Positions 1 through 9,719 are shown, numbered from the stretch's first letter. The stretch is 64,000 nucleotides of DNA from Erysipelotrichaceae bacterium (GCA_017431405.1 JAFRLB010000055.1:1-64000); one strand, 5' to 3'. Program-made: numbers and translations. Notes: generated from the sequence alone by a model not told the origin.

Positions 1-1320
1 TAACCTGGATATGTTGTTGTTTCAGCGATTGTGTAAACAATTTCTGTTGTTCCATCTGCAGCATATTTAGGCAGGTTAACGAACATTGCCTTCCAAGCTT
101 CACTTTCATATCCGCCAGTTACTGTTGGAGCTGTTGTTTCATCTGTGCCATCTAATGTAACTGTATACTTTGTAGCTTCACCACCTGCGTACAGTGTGTA
201 AACTACTGTTGCGCCCTGTGGAGCTGTTGTTGAACCATCAGCGTTCTTCCATGCCTTTAAGGCATTAGCTGTTGTTGCTTCCTGGCTGTTAGTGATTGTC
301 TGACCACTTGCTACAGGTTCTTCAGTGCTTGCTGTATAACCTGGATATGTTGTTGTTTCAGCGATTGTGTAAACGATGTCTACTGCTGCGCCATCTACGA
401 TCTTGCTCTTTGGCAGATTATTAAATGTTGCAACCCATACTGTTTCTTCGCCGTTTGTATCAACTACTCCATTTAATGTAACAGTCTTATCTGTTGCTGT
501 TCCATCAGCGTAAAGTGTAAATACAACACTTGCGCCTGTTGGAGCTGTTGTTGAACCATCAGCATTCTTCCAAGCCTTTGTAGCACTTGCAGATGTAATA
601 CCCTGCTCATTTGTAATTGTCTGTCCAGGTGTAACTGCTGTTGTTGGATTAGCAGTATAGCCAGGCCAGCTTGTTGTTTCAATTACTGTATAAGCAATTT
701 CTGTTGTTGTTCCAGGCTGATACTTTGGAAGATTCTTCCAATTAGCTGTCCATGCTGGTGTTTCATCAGGTGCATTAACTGTTCCATCTAGTTCTACAGT
801 CTTTGCTGTTTCAATACCATCTGCCAATAATGTGAATGTAACTTTCGCATTTGCTGGAGCTGTTGTTGTTCCATCAGCGTTCTTCCATGCCTTCTTAGCT
901 GATACATCTACAGCTTCCTGTGTATTGGTGATTGTTGAACCACTTTCTACAGGAGTTGTTGGGGTAGCATTATATCCACCATATCCTGTTGTTTCAGCAA
1001 TTGTGTAGACAATTTCAACACGTTGACCGTCTACCATCTTGTATTTTTCAAGGTTAACAAATTCAGCCTTCCAAGCTTCACTTTCATATCCACCTGCTGT
1101 TGTTGGAACTGTTGTATCTACAGTACCATCTAATGTAACTGTATATTCTGTAGCTGTTCCATCTTTATACAGAGTAAATACTACTGATGCATTTGCTGGA
1201 GCTGTTGTTGAATCATCGGCATTCTTCCATTCCTTGGTAGCATTTGCTGTTGCCAATGGCAGGTTCTTTATAGTGACTTCATTTCCACTTGCACTGGCAT
1301 CCAAATATGTCTTTTCTTCA
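1..1320 (-). repeat. Four tandem Cna_B-type repeats of about 105-112 codons
   Basis: Equivalent points (the YPGY-like segment after the IAETT motif) fall at about 1, 337, 658 and 973, giving spacings of 336, 321 and 315 bp. Each unit carries a KAWKNADGSTTAP-like start and a YTxAETT segment, which hold the Lys and Glu expected for an internal isopeptide bond. The units are very similar at DNA level, so copy number may vary by recombination. More copies may lie beyond the left edge. Confidence 0.85.
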
Positions 1321-4300
1321 CCTGTTTCATCAGTCAGTGAAACTGTGGTAGTATTACCGCTTGTTACTACTTCGAAGTAAACTGTTTCGGTATTTCCATA
1401 ACCTGTTGGTGCTGTTGTTTCTTCTAATTTGTACAATCCATGACCGACCTTGATTGTTTCACCTGCATCAGCCTTTGATGTGAATGTTGCAATTTCTTTC
1501 CATCCATCAGCAGCAAGCTTAGACAGTTTGAAGTCAGCACCTGCAAGTTTTGCTCCGTTTTCATCTACCTTGATGACTACGATTTCATTATTAGGATTCC
1601 AGTTGTTTGTATATTCTGTACTGAAAACATTGTTTGGCTGATCTATTGTGCCTGTTACAGTGTTTCCACTTACAGTACCTGGAGTTGCCTTGTATTTATC
1701 AGCATATTCAGGAGCTGTGACTTCTGCAGAAGTCTCGGCCTTAACAAATTCATAGCCGTCAACCATTCCTGTTTCCTGAATGCTATATGTTGTTCCTGTT
1801 GGGAGGTTGAAGAAACGTACATTCCAACCAGCTTTAATACTGATCGTGAACTGTGCACCAGATGGGACAGAGTAGCTTCCTGTTGGTTGTTCATTTCTTA
1901 TTTCAGGAGTTACATTTGATGAATATGATTCGATTATAACTGTTGCTCCACTTTCGTCCTGTGCGCCGAACCAAACATCATCACCATTGACATCTGTAAC
2001 AGTGATAGTGTAAGTAAATACATCATCTGGATCTGGTACATTATCTACAGCCTGTGTATTTGCTGTTACTAACTTCTTAAGGTTCAGGTTACTACGACGG
2101 TCATTCTGGGCAACTAATTGTGGGTGAGTTGTACTGCTTACCTGATATGAACTTCCGTTAATAACAAAGTAATCTGTTCCTTCAGTGCCTGTTGGACTGT
2201 CTGTCTTGATCAACAAATTCAGAGTCCCGTCAATTACCATTGGACGGTAGACATCAGCTGTAAGATCCCAATAATATGAGAATGAAGCAGGTTCTGTTAC
2301 GGTATAATCATGACCTGTTTCACGAACATTGTAACGTCCGTCAGCAGTCTTTGTGATAAAACCGGCAGAAATATACTCTTCATCAGAAGTCCAACTGTTA
2401 TCTGGATTAAGAGTTACATTATTCAGATAAACAGCACCATCTTTTGTGACTGTGAGAGTAATTCCACTTTCAACACGGGTATCCAGTGCATTATGCCATT
2501 CCTTCTTGATAGTGATATAGTCAGAATCAAGCTCCATATTATCTAATTTGCCCTGGTGATAAGTTGCTTTTATATCAGTCTGATCGGAAATAGTTACGGT
2601 ATCACCGCTCTTTGTTGTCTTGTTATATGTAGCATTTACCTGATCTGTATTAGTCTTCAGTGCATATGTTCCTGTTGTTGTTTCTGTAGGAGGTGTAACT
2701 TCTACTACCTGTGCCTTTTCTGCAGCAGTAAGAGAAGCATATGTTTTAAGACCATTATTCAAATCAGCAACAAGGTCATATGCTGCCTGGCTTGGCCATA
2801 CTACGAATTCAACAACATAGGTAACGCCATCTTCCAACTGGAAGGCTTCACCCATATCCCAATGTACTGCGCCATCTCCTGAGTTGTATGATGCAGCAGC
2901 ACAGCCATCTGCTTCACGGGTTGTCCATTCCTGCTTATTAGCATAACCATTACCATACTTATTGTTAGCGCCACCATAACGGTAGTACTTAAAACTGGCT
3001 GGATCTACGCTCTGCATAACTTTCATTTCTGCATTTGTCAGAGCAGTGATTCCATCAGTGATCTGAACATCACCGAAACCTAAAGTTGACTTAATAGATT
3101 CAGTGATTGATTTGAATGCAGCTTCCATTGCAGCACTGTCAGATGCGATAAATGCATGGTTGGCAGCTACGCCACCTTCAGTTGTAAGAGTACGAACCTT
3201 TGTTACATCGTTTGAAATACCAATTGCGTAGAAGTTCTTGTTATTTCCTGCAATTGCCTCAACCTGGTCAACTGCATAATCAAAGTTATAACCACTACTG
3301 TCATTATTACCTTGACCAAATACATGGTTATTTCTGTAATACTGATAAGTAGTATTACTATTATATGTATCACTTTCAAGATTATTATTTGTAACATCGC
3401 CTCTGCTTACACGGAATGTTGGGTCACCGTCTGTAACGAATACAACGAAAGTTGCTGCATCTGATCTAACGCTCATTTCATTCGCGAGCTTCAGTGCCTG
3501 CTCCCAGTTGGTGCCACCGCTAGCAGTTAAACTATTTACCGCACTAGAAAAATTAGCATAGCTAGAAGTAAAGCCATTGGTAGCTCCTGTAATATTCACC
3601 TGCTGAGCTGTGGTTGAGAATGAAATCAACGCCATTCTGACACCATCGTTATCGCCATTCAGCAATGTGTTAGCCATATTATTTACAGCAGTTTTTGCGG
3701 TATTCAAACGCCAAATATTATCTCCACCCATTGATCCTGATACGTCAAAAATAACGATGACATCAGCTGGAGTAGCTTTTGATACTGGCTTTTCACCAGC
3801 TTCAATACTCAGACTGATTGTATTTGTACCATTTCCATTATTTGTTGATGACTTACCAAACTGTGGGGCATCATCTCCTGCTGGCCAGGTTTCTTCAATA
3901 TCAGTACTTGGAGTACCGCCTGTTGTAGGCGTTGCATCTTTAGTATAAACGACATAGATGTTATCATTATTTGACATCTCATGCCAGTCAACATTGCCTG
4001 TACCAGTATAACGCCAATAGTTATTGTTATTCTTGGTTAATAAAGGTGCAATTCTGTTCTGGTTATTATTTGTGTTTCTATAAGTATATGAATACGTATA
4101 TCCTTCAATGTCATAGATCAGGAATGCTGGTGATGAAGACTGTGCAGTCAAATTACCATGTGTATTAGCTGGATTTTTAATTGTCAGTTCATTTCCGTTT
4201 GTATCAACATAATGAACTGTTACCGTTCTATTACCATAATGATTCCATGTAATGGTAAATGTTGAGAAGCTGTCAACGTCAAAACTTGCATCAACTGATT

Positions 4301-5290
4301 CTACCTTTTCTTCTGTTGCACTAACTTCAACAGTACCGGCAGTTTCATCTGATACATCTGCTACTTTCTCAACTTTATTATCATCAGTAATGTGAGTAAC
4401 ATTTACGGTTTCTACATCTACATCAGCGCCGATCTGATTAAGTGCCCTTTCATTCAGGGACATTTCTACGCTGACGCCATCAACAGGTTCGATCTTTTCA
4501 CCTGTTGCTACAGACTTAAAGTAGATGTCGAACGCCAGCATTCCATCAAACTCAGCACCGTCGTCCTTTAAGGTTTCTTCTGCTTCCTTATAAGCCCAGG
4601 TATTGCTGTAGATTGGTGTAACTACGAGTTCAACCTCTTCATTAAATGTTCCTTCAGCTACAGTTGCTGTTACGGTTATTTCATCTAACTCAACAGTATA
4701 TACAGTTGGCTGTACAACAGGAGCTTCTTCTACTGCAGATGTTTCTTCTGCAATAGGAGCTTCCTCAACTGCTGGTGCTTCTTCTGCAACCGGAGCCTCT
4801 TCAACAGCAGGTGTTTCCTCAACTACAGGTGCTTCTTCAGCAACTGGTGTTTCAGCAACTTCTTCCTGTTCTGCTGCAGGTTCTTCTACTATTACCGCCG
4901 GTTCTTCTTCAACCGGGTCTGCAACTGTTGTTTCTTCAGCCACTGCTTCTTCAGCAACCGGAGTTTCTTCTGCTGCAGGTGCTTCTTCAGCAACTGGAGC
5001 TTCTTCAACTTCAGATGTCTCTTCAACAGTGACTGCTTCGTCGCCTGTTTCGTCAACTACGGCAACTTCTTCTGTCGTGTCTACTATGACAGTTTCCTCA
5101 TTCTCTACTTCAACAACTGCTTCTTCTTGTTCTTCGACAGTTGTTTCAGTATCGATTGTGGTTGTTTCAGGTGTCTCATCTGTTGTAGCGTATACAGATG
5201 TTGGATCCAGTGCCGGCAAATGCAGAACACTGAACATCATGACAACTGATAAAACTATCTTAGTAAACCTGTTAATAGTTTTACCCATAT
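1..5290 (-). CDS. Large vWA/Cna_B-repeat surface adhesin (pilus-tip-like), 3' end outside window, start out of frame at an A6 tract
   Basis: Probable secreted, cell-wall-anchored adhesin of over 1,750 residues. In order: a signal peptide ending near SVYA, a Glu/Val/Ala/Pro-rich stalk (about 4720-5180), a MucBP-like stretch (about 3950-4230), a vWA domain with MIDAS motif DVSGS (about 3744-3758) and TDGDP (about 3430), a SpaA-like prealbumin domain with LEETTAPTGY (about 1395-1430), then Cna_B repeats running off the left edge. Any LPxTG signal would lie beyond base 1. The start with a good ribosome site (GGGGAG) is ATG 5290, but the reading frame from there stops after 11 codons. The long frame (codons in phase with 5240..5238) is open from 5282 to base 1. 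One more A in the A6 run at 5279-5284 would join the two. The first in-frame ATG is 5240, inside the signal peptide. Family call is firm; expression state is unknown. Confidence 0.8.
4720..5180 (-). repeat. Low-complexity VEEAP/AEETP-type coding repeats
   Basis: Degenerate 15-30 bp units encode a Glu/Ala/Val/Pro-rich stalk just behind the signal peptide of the adhesin. Such acidic stalks usually project a binding domain from the wall. The DNA repeats are liable to length change. Confidence 0.75.
5279..5284 (-). other. A6 homopolymer separating the start codon from the adhesin reading frame
   Basis: On the minus strand the start reads ATG GGT followed by six A and then CTATT. With six A the frame closes at TAG (5257-5255). 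With seven (or four) A it enters the adhesin frame and gives a classical N-terminus beginning MGKK followed by a hydrophobic core. The sequence AAAAAAC also fits a -1 slippery heptamer. Phase variation, programmed slippage, a fixed null mutation and a sequencing error cannot be told apart here. Confidence 0.75.
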
Positions 5291-5327
5291 GCTTCTCCCC
5301 TTTCATTCCATACAAAAAGCGTATAGT

Positions 5328-5348
5328 GTATCACCTATATAGATACAC
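5328..5348 (-). promoter_or_regulatory. 7-bp inverted repeat in the adhesin 5' leader
   Basis: GTGTATC and GATACAC (5328-5334 and 5342-5348) face each other across 7 bases, about 40 bases upstream of ATG 5290. A TATAAT lies at 5383-5378 on the minus strand, with no convincing -35. The repeat could be an operator or an mRNA hairpin in the leader. Confidence 0.4.
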
Positions 5349-5390
5349 GTATACACTCCTCTTCCCCCCTTAAAAAAATTATAATTACAC

Positions 5391-5414
5391 AAAAAAGGCT
5401 GAATTTTGATTCAG
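5391..5414 (-). terminator. Intrinsic terminator of the 7518-5417 operon
   Basis: AAGGCTGAAT and its exact complement flank a 4-base loop just past the stop codon at 5417, followed on the minus strand by a run of T. It separates the upstream operon from the adhesin gene. Confidence 0.85.
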
Positions 5415-5416
5415 CC

Positions 5417-6997
5417 TTAGTTTATTAATGAAAAGACAGTTCCATCAGTTTTGATCCTGACAGTCTGACCAGCTTCAATCAGTAACATTTCTGCTTCAAA
5501 TTCACTGTGGTAAATGTTGTTGTCAGCATCGACAATATATACCATTGTGTTGCCGTCAGTAGTGATCAATTCAATTCTCTTTATGACTATTTCCTTCTCT
5601 TCCATGTCACCGGTAATTACATTACCCTTGGTAAATGTTGAAAGAGCCTTATCAAGAGAATCATCAACTACCATGTGAGAATACTGAGCAGCGTCAACAA
5701 TAGCGTACATCTTAACCAAGCCCAGATTATCCTTTAAAACCATTACATAGGCTGGTGTGCCGTTAATGTTAATGAGGCTTGGGAATGAAGCACGGTAACC
5801 TTTTTCCTGAACTTCACCTTCAGCAGCTCTCATTACGCTGTCTTCATCAGTTGATTCAAAGTAAGATACCTTTATTTCACCGGTACGTTCATTAGCCATT
5901 AAGTAACCAATGTTACTTTCATCATTTGTTACAGCGGTAACACCTGTATAAACCAATACGTCATTGTTTTCAACGATATAACCGAAGTCGTTTGTTCTGT
6001 ATGATTCGCCATCACTGTCATAAAGTGTTGTGGTTGTGGATTCAATTAAGCCCTTCTGACCAAACAGACTGTTCCAGAAACCGTTGATCAGCTTGCCATA
6101 GATGTCAAAGTACTTGGCAATGTAATTACCGTTATAGACAATGTCTACCCATTGCGGTAAATCATTAACACCATATCTGTTTGTTTCACCGCTTACCGGA
6201 TCTACAACAATTGCCCCGGTTATCTTCTTACCACCAAATAAACCAATGGTATAGTCATATGTTGAAGCTACATAGTATGGTTTCCCACTTTCATCTATTT
6301 CAAAATGAATGTCATCATAGAATACTGTTGGATACTTAAAATAAATATGTCTGGCCAGGTCTTCAGACAGGAAGGCACTTGGCACATACTTCATGCCCTC
6401 ACTGGTTTCAACATATTCGGCCGTCAGTTTATTAGGCTCTACCATTACATAGCCTGGTACGCCATTCTTTCTGTTGGCGTTCCATTTCCAGAAGCCGGCA
6501 TACTTTAATGGAGAAACCTTTACTGGAGCATCCTTGTAAGCGATTGTCATGTAGTCTTCAGAAACTTCAAACTGGCTGACGATTTCATTCAAGGCACCGA
6601 TCTTACGGTTACCCAATACCTTGCTGCTTTCAGTATCCATTAATGGAATCTTATTTAACTTATCAACACCGGGTAATTCAACGTGTTCTACAGTTTCAAT
6701 GTTCAGTATCTTTGAATAGGCCTTAGCATTGATCATCTGTGAAGATACCAAAGCCCCAATCAGAACTGCCAATACTAATGCAATATTGATAACAGCCGTT
6801 GCTTTTAATGTTTTCTTACCGTTTGGCTTATTATAAGCATAGCCATAAACTAATAAGCTTACCGCAAGGACATCAAGCAGAATGATAAACCATAAACCGA
6901 TGTTATGAATGCTCAGGGTTGGTAATGTTACATACACAATCAGAGCGTTTAAAATCAATAATAATATAAGACATATAATTAACCATTTTTTCTTCAT
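5417..6997 (-). CDS. Membrane-anchored protein of unknown function, 526 aa
   Basis: I do not recognise the family. Three hydrophobic segments occupy about residues 5-26, 36-55 and 67-87, followed by a soluble domain of about 440 residues that probably faces outward. It contains conserved-looking stretches such as VVDPVSGE and LPQWVDIV. The start is ATG 6997, seven bases behind GGAGGTG; a GTG three codons upstream overlaps that ribosome site and is unlikely. It sits 14 bases downstream of the YxjI-like gene and ends at a strong terminator, so the two form an operon, apparently under the riboswitch-like leader at 7586-7714. A role in envelope or metal homeostasis is only a guess. Confidence 0.85.
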   Translation of the reverse strand: MKKKWLIICLILLLILNALIVYVTLPTLSIHNIGLWFIILLDVLAVSLLVYGYAYNKPNGKKTLKATAVINIALVLAVLIGALVSSQMINAKAYSKILNIETVEHVELPGVDKLNKIPLMDTESSKVLGNRKIGALNEIVSQFEVSEDYMTIAYKDAPVKVSPLKYAGFWKWNANRKNGVPGYVMVEPNKLTAEYVETSEGMKYVPSAFLSEDLARHIYFKYPTVFYDDIHFEIDESGKPYYVASTYDYTIGLFGGKKITGAIVVDPVSGETNRYGVNDLPQWVDIVYNGNYIAKYFDIYGKLINGFWNSLFGQKGLIESTTTTLYDSDGESYRTNDFGYIVENNDVLVYTGVTAVTNDESNIGYLMANERTGEIKVSYFESTDEDSVMRAAEGEVQEKGYRASFPSLININGTPAYVMVLKDNLGLVKMYAIVDAAQYSHMVVDDSLDKALSTFTKGNVITGDMEEKEIVIKRIELITTDGNTMVYIVDADNNIYHSEFEAEMLLIEAGQTVRIKTDGTVFSLIN

Positions 6998-7011
6998 GTG
7001 AAACACCTCCG

Positions 7012-7518
7012 TTAATGATTACTACTTGCACTTGCAGCTGCTGCTGAAGAATCAGAATCCTTATCATACTGGTTAATGGCCAGCATAAGCAAAATTATGA
7101 GCTGCTCGTGATCTTCATCGTAAATGTTAATGTAATACCTCTTGGTTAACCTGAACAGTTCCTGATTAATTTCGGCGACAAGATCATCATTTTCATCATA
7201 GATCTCATAGTCAAGAGCGAAGATGTCACCCTTGATGGTCCAGCCTAATTTATCAAGACTAAGTTCATGATGAAAGAAAGTAAACTGCTGGTTGAGAGAA
7301 TCAACGAATTCATCCCCCAGATAAATGTCATACTGTCTGAGAAACAGGGTAAAGTTCTTACAGACCTTACCGACATATTCCCCATAATGTCTCAATTTTA
7401 TTTCCGGTAATATCAGCGTCTTGTTTTCATAGGTATACACCGGAACATCGTTAGAGTCGTACAATTGGCCATCTGCATAGAACAGATGGAAGTTTTCTTT
7501 AAAATAATACTTAATCAT
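7012..7518 (-). CDS. LURP-one-related / YxjI-like protein
   Basis: 168-residue protein that looks like the LURP-one-related (YxjI, tubby/scramblase-like fold) family: an N-terminal KYYFKENF-type strand, a GWTIKGDIFALDYEIYD segment around residues 90-110, and a YYINIYDEDHEQLIILLMLAI segment near the end. The C-terminus is a short Ser/Ala-rich tail. Biochemical function is not established for bacterial members. It is the first gene after the riboswitch-like leader and has an AGGAGG ribosome site. The assignment rests on motif pattern only. Confidence 0.65.
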   Translation of the reverse strand: MIKYYFKENFHLFYADGQLYDSNDVPVYTYENKTLILPEIKLRHYGEYVGKVCKNFTLFLRQYDIYLGDEFVDSLNQQFTFFHHELSLDKLGWTIKGDIFALDYEIYDENDDLVAEINQELFRLTKRYYINIYDEDHEQLIILLMLAINQYDKDSDSSAAAASASSNH

Positions 7519-7585
7519 AATAGCCTCCTTTACTAATCAACGCTGGCCAACAGGTGACCGAAACATGCTTTGCCGTAAATGTGGA

Positions 7586-7714
7586 GATTATATAAATAAA
7601 GACCCATATACAGCCTTGCATATGAGTCTCACAGTCTATAGTTTGCCGGGTTGCCCGATTGACGACATAACTGCACTTTCGTGCCTGTTACTCCCTCAGT
7701 AAGCATATATTATC
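7586..7714 (-). ncRNA. Probable yybP-ykoY (Mn2+-type) riboswitch leader
   Basis: On the minus strand, in order: GGGAGTAAC (7695-7687), a GAAA-capped hairpin (about 7685-7673), CGTCAAT (7664-758), a CGGG/CCCG hairpin running into CCGGC, CTGTGAGAC (7634-7626), and a stem whose 3' side ends GGGTCTTT (7605-7598). These match the yybP-ykoY layout of GGGAGUA, CGUCAAU, CCGGC and GAGAC/GUCUUU. The closing P1 helix is not clear, which lowers confidence. A possible promoter (TTTACA 7734-7729, 16-base spacer, TAATAT 7712-7707) lies just upstream. It precedes the YxjI-like gene. Confidence 0.5.
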
Positions 7715-7739
7715 ATATTCTACAAAATTGTAAATATAT

Positions 7740-8156
7740 TTAATAATGATTCTTATTAATTGCATAGAAAGCCCTGTGCAGAACATCCTTGCTGTTTCTG
7801 TACTGCAGAACCTTTAAGGCCTCTTCATAACTCATTAAGGAAATGCTCTTGATCTCCTCAGGCTGGCATTCTGGGGTCTGCTCATCATATCTGGCCAGGA
7901 AATAAACAACCTTCTTTAAATGGCCGTTACCGGGGATAATGTATTCTGTGATCTGCCTGAAACCGGGAAGGATCTTAACATCCAGACCCGTCTCTTCCTT
8001 TATTTCCCTGACGGCTGTCTGCCTTTCAGTTTCATATTTTTTCATGTGGCCCTTAGGAAAACCGTAAGTACCTTCAAGTGACTGAATGATCACAAAACGA
8101 TGCTCACCGTCAACAACTGTAAATACAACTGCACCACACGATCTTTCTATTTCCAT
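7740..8156 (-). CDS. Nudix hydrolase, Ap4A-hydrolase type
   Basis: 138 residues with the full Nudix box GHMKKYE...REIKEETG (about residues 36-58), preceded by YGFPKG, typical of bis(5'-nucleosyl)-tetraphosphatases and related (di)nucleoside polyphosphate hydrolases. Such enzymes cleave alarmone-like dinucleotides or damaged nucleotides in the cytoplasm. The gene stands alone, divergent from the GtrA-like gene, with TACAAT upstream. The exact substrate cannot be read from sequence. Confidence 0.85.
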   Translation of the reverse strand: MEIERSCGAVVFTVVDGEHRFVIIQSLEGTYGFPKGHMKKYETERQTAVREIKEETGLDVKILPGFRQITEYIIPGNGHLKKVVYFLARYDEQTPECQPEEIKSISLMSYEEALKVLQYRNSKDVLHRAFYAINKNHY

Positions 8157-8211
8157 TGTTGCTACTTCCCCGATTAAATTGTATCATATTTTTATTCCAG
8201 GAGGATTTATT

Positions 8212-8607
8212 ATGTCAGAATCAAAACAGACATTTTTACAGGTAGTAAAATATACCCTCATAGCAGCCAGTGCCGGACCTATTCAGGTAGGAAGCTTTTC
8301 TCTTTTTGAAGAAGTACTTCATTTACCATACTGGCCAAGCTATCTGATAGCTTTAACACTGTCCGTATTATGGAACTTTACCTTTAACAGAAAATATACT
8401 TTCAAGTCAGCCAACAATGTTCCTAAGGCCATGTTTTTAGTATTCCTGTATTACCTGGTATTTACCCCTCTTTCAACCTGGTGGGGTCACGCAATGACTA
8501 ATGCCGGAATCAATGACTACATTGTCCTGGCCTTTACAATGATTGTTAACTTCATTACTGAATTCCTGTTCCAGAAGTTCATTGTCTTCAAACCTGAGAC
8601 AAAATAG
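8212..8607 (+). CDS. GtrA-like membrane protein
   Basis: 131 residues with four predicted membrane segments, and the family-typical WNFTFNRKYTF (about residues 60-70) and FLFQKFIVF near the end. GtrA-like proteins are thought to help move lipid-linked sugars across the membrane for envelope glycosylation. The start is ATG 8212, behind CAGGAGG; longer upstream starts lack a ribosome site and read through the divergent promoter region. It is a single gene followed by the lysine-riboswitch unit. Confidence 0.8.
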   Translation: MSESKQTFLQVVKYTLIAASAGPIQVGSFSLFEEVLHLPYWPSYLIALTLSVLWNFTFNRKYTFKSANNVPKAMFLVFLYYLVFTPLSTWWGHAMTNAGINDYIVLAFTMIVNFITEFLFQKFIVFKPETK

Positions 8608-8615
8608 CATAATTG

Positions 8616-8644
8616 TTGACAATACTTTCTTCATATGTTTTAAT
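8616..8644 (+). promoter_or_regulatory. Promoter of the lysine-riboswitch transporter operon
   Basis: TTGACA (8616-8621), a 17-base spacer and TTTAAT (8639-8644) give a near-consensus housekeeping promoter starting transcription about 8651, just before the riboswitch. Confidence 0.7.
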
Positions 8645-8654
8645 AGCAACTATA

Positions 8655-8830
8655 AAAATCAAAGTAGAGGTAGCGATGCAGATGAGTAACATCAGGAGCG
8701 GGTACGCTGAGAATGATGCGAAAGGTAATCATCGCCGAGTGGAACTGATCGACGGGTCAATTCCATGGGGTTACAGGAAATACCTGTAACACTCCCACCG
8801 TACAACCTGGTGGAGGCGCTATAACATGTG
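8655..8830 (+). ncRNA. Lysine riboswitch (L box)
   Basis: Matches the lysine aptamer: AGAGGTAGCGA near the 5' end, AAAGGTAATCATCGCCGAG with the conserved internal loop, CATGGGG plus a long GGTTACAG/CTGTAAC stem, and TGGTGGAGGCGCTAT at the 3' end. It lies directly upstream of a polar amino-acid ABC transporter and is followed by a terminator, as expected of an OFF switch in Firmicutes. Confidence 0.9.
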
Positions 8831-8875
8831 AAATTTCTCTGTAATCATATGTTCTAGCATATGATTTTTATTTTT
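8823..8875 (+). terminator. Riboswitch-controlled terminator with overlapping antiterminator
   Basis: Terminator stem AATCATATG/CATATGATT (8843-8851, 8858-8866) is followed by a T-rich tract. CATATGTT (8846-8853), part of the left arm and loop, can instead pair with AACATGTG (8823-8830) at the edge of the aptamer. Lysine binding would lock the aptamer closing helix and free the terminator; without lysine the antiterminator can form. Confidence 0.8.
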
Positions 8876-8893
8876 ACACAAGGAGGAAATCAC

Positions 8894-9718
8894 ATGAAGA
8901 AAGTATTATGCATTTTTGCGGCAGCTTTACTGCTGCTGAGCGGCTGTGGCAGTAACACACCTGCCTCAGAAGAAACAGAGGATAACGTATTTACAGTAGG
9001 CATGGAAGTAAACTATGCCCCGTTCAACTATGAACTGGCCAGCCCAACAGACACCAGTGTTCAGATCTCAGGTGGCTACGCTGACGGTTATGACGTAATG
9101 ATCGCCAGGAACATTGCTGATCAGTTAGGTATGGAACTGGAAATTAAGAAGATTGCCTGGAACGGTTTAGGCCTGGCACTTGAAAGCGGCGAAATCGATG
9201 CCATCATTGCCGGCATGACCGCTAATGAAGAAAGAGAAGCAGGCATCGACTTTACAACACCTTACTATGATTCTCACGGCATGATCATCATTGTCAGAAA
9301 AGGTTCTGAAGTTGAATCATTCACTAACATTCAGCAGTTTGCCGGACATACCGTAGTAGGCCAGCTCAATACCTCATATGATGAAGTAATTGATCAGATC
9401 AACGGCGTAATTCACGCTACACCTAAGACAGCTTATCCTGAAATGATCGTTGCCTTACAGCAGGGTGAAGTAGATGGCATTACTGCTGAAATGGCTGTAG
9501 CTGTTGGCATTCTTGCCAGTAACAGTGATCTGACAGTGGTACATTTTGATGAGGGCAAGGGCTTCGATGTAGATACAACCGTATCAATCGGCTTAAGTGA
9601 AGGCAGCAGAGGAACTGACTTCTTCAACAAGGTACAGGCAGCTCTTGACAACATTTCTGAAGAAACCAGAGAAAACTACATGGTAGACAGTATCGCAAAG
9701 CAGCCGGCAGAAAACTAA
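8894..9718 (+). CDS. Amino-acid ABC transporter substrate-binding lipoprotein (lysine predicted)
   Basis: 274-residue family 3 periplasmic-binding-type protein. The signal peptide ends in the lipobox LLSGC, so it should be lipid-anchored outside the membrane. Typical features are VGMEVNYAPFNY near the start of the mature domain, GLALESGEIDAIIAGMTANEER, DFTTPYYDSHGMIIIV and the Q/E-rich GEVDGITAEM segment. The start is ATG 8894, behind AGGAGG; the upstream in-frame ATG lies in the terminator hairpin. One base separates it from the permease. Lysine specificity is inferred from the L box. Confidence 0.92.
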   Translation: MKKVLCIFAAALLLLSGCGSNTPASEETEDNVFTVGMEVNYAPFNYELASPTDTSVQISGGYADGYDVMIARNIADQLGMELEIKKIAWNGLGLALESGEIDAIIAGMTANEEREAGIDFTTPYYDSHGMIIIVRKGSEVESFTNIQQFAGHTVVGQLNTSYDEVIDQINGVIHATPKTAYPEMIVALQQGEVDGITAEMAVAVGILASNSDLTVVHFDEGKGFDVDTTVSIGLSEGSRGTDFFNKVQAALDNISEETRENYMVDSIAKQPAEN

Positions 9719-9719
9719 T

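Noticed and set aside
4775-5032. Plus-strand ORF of 85 codons rich in Leu and Gln
   Set aside because: It is the antisense shadow of the Glu/Ala/Pro stalk of the adhesin; no ribosome site and pure repeat composition.
4720-5180. CRISPR-like short repeats
   Set aside because: The repeats are in-frame codon repeats (VEEAP-type) without unique spacers or cas genes.
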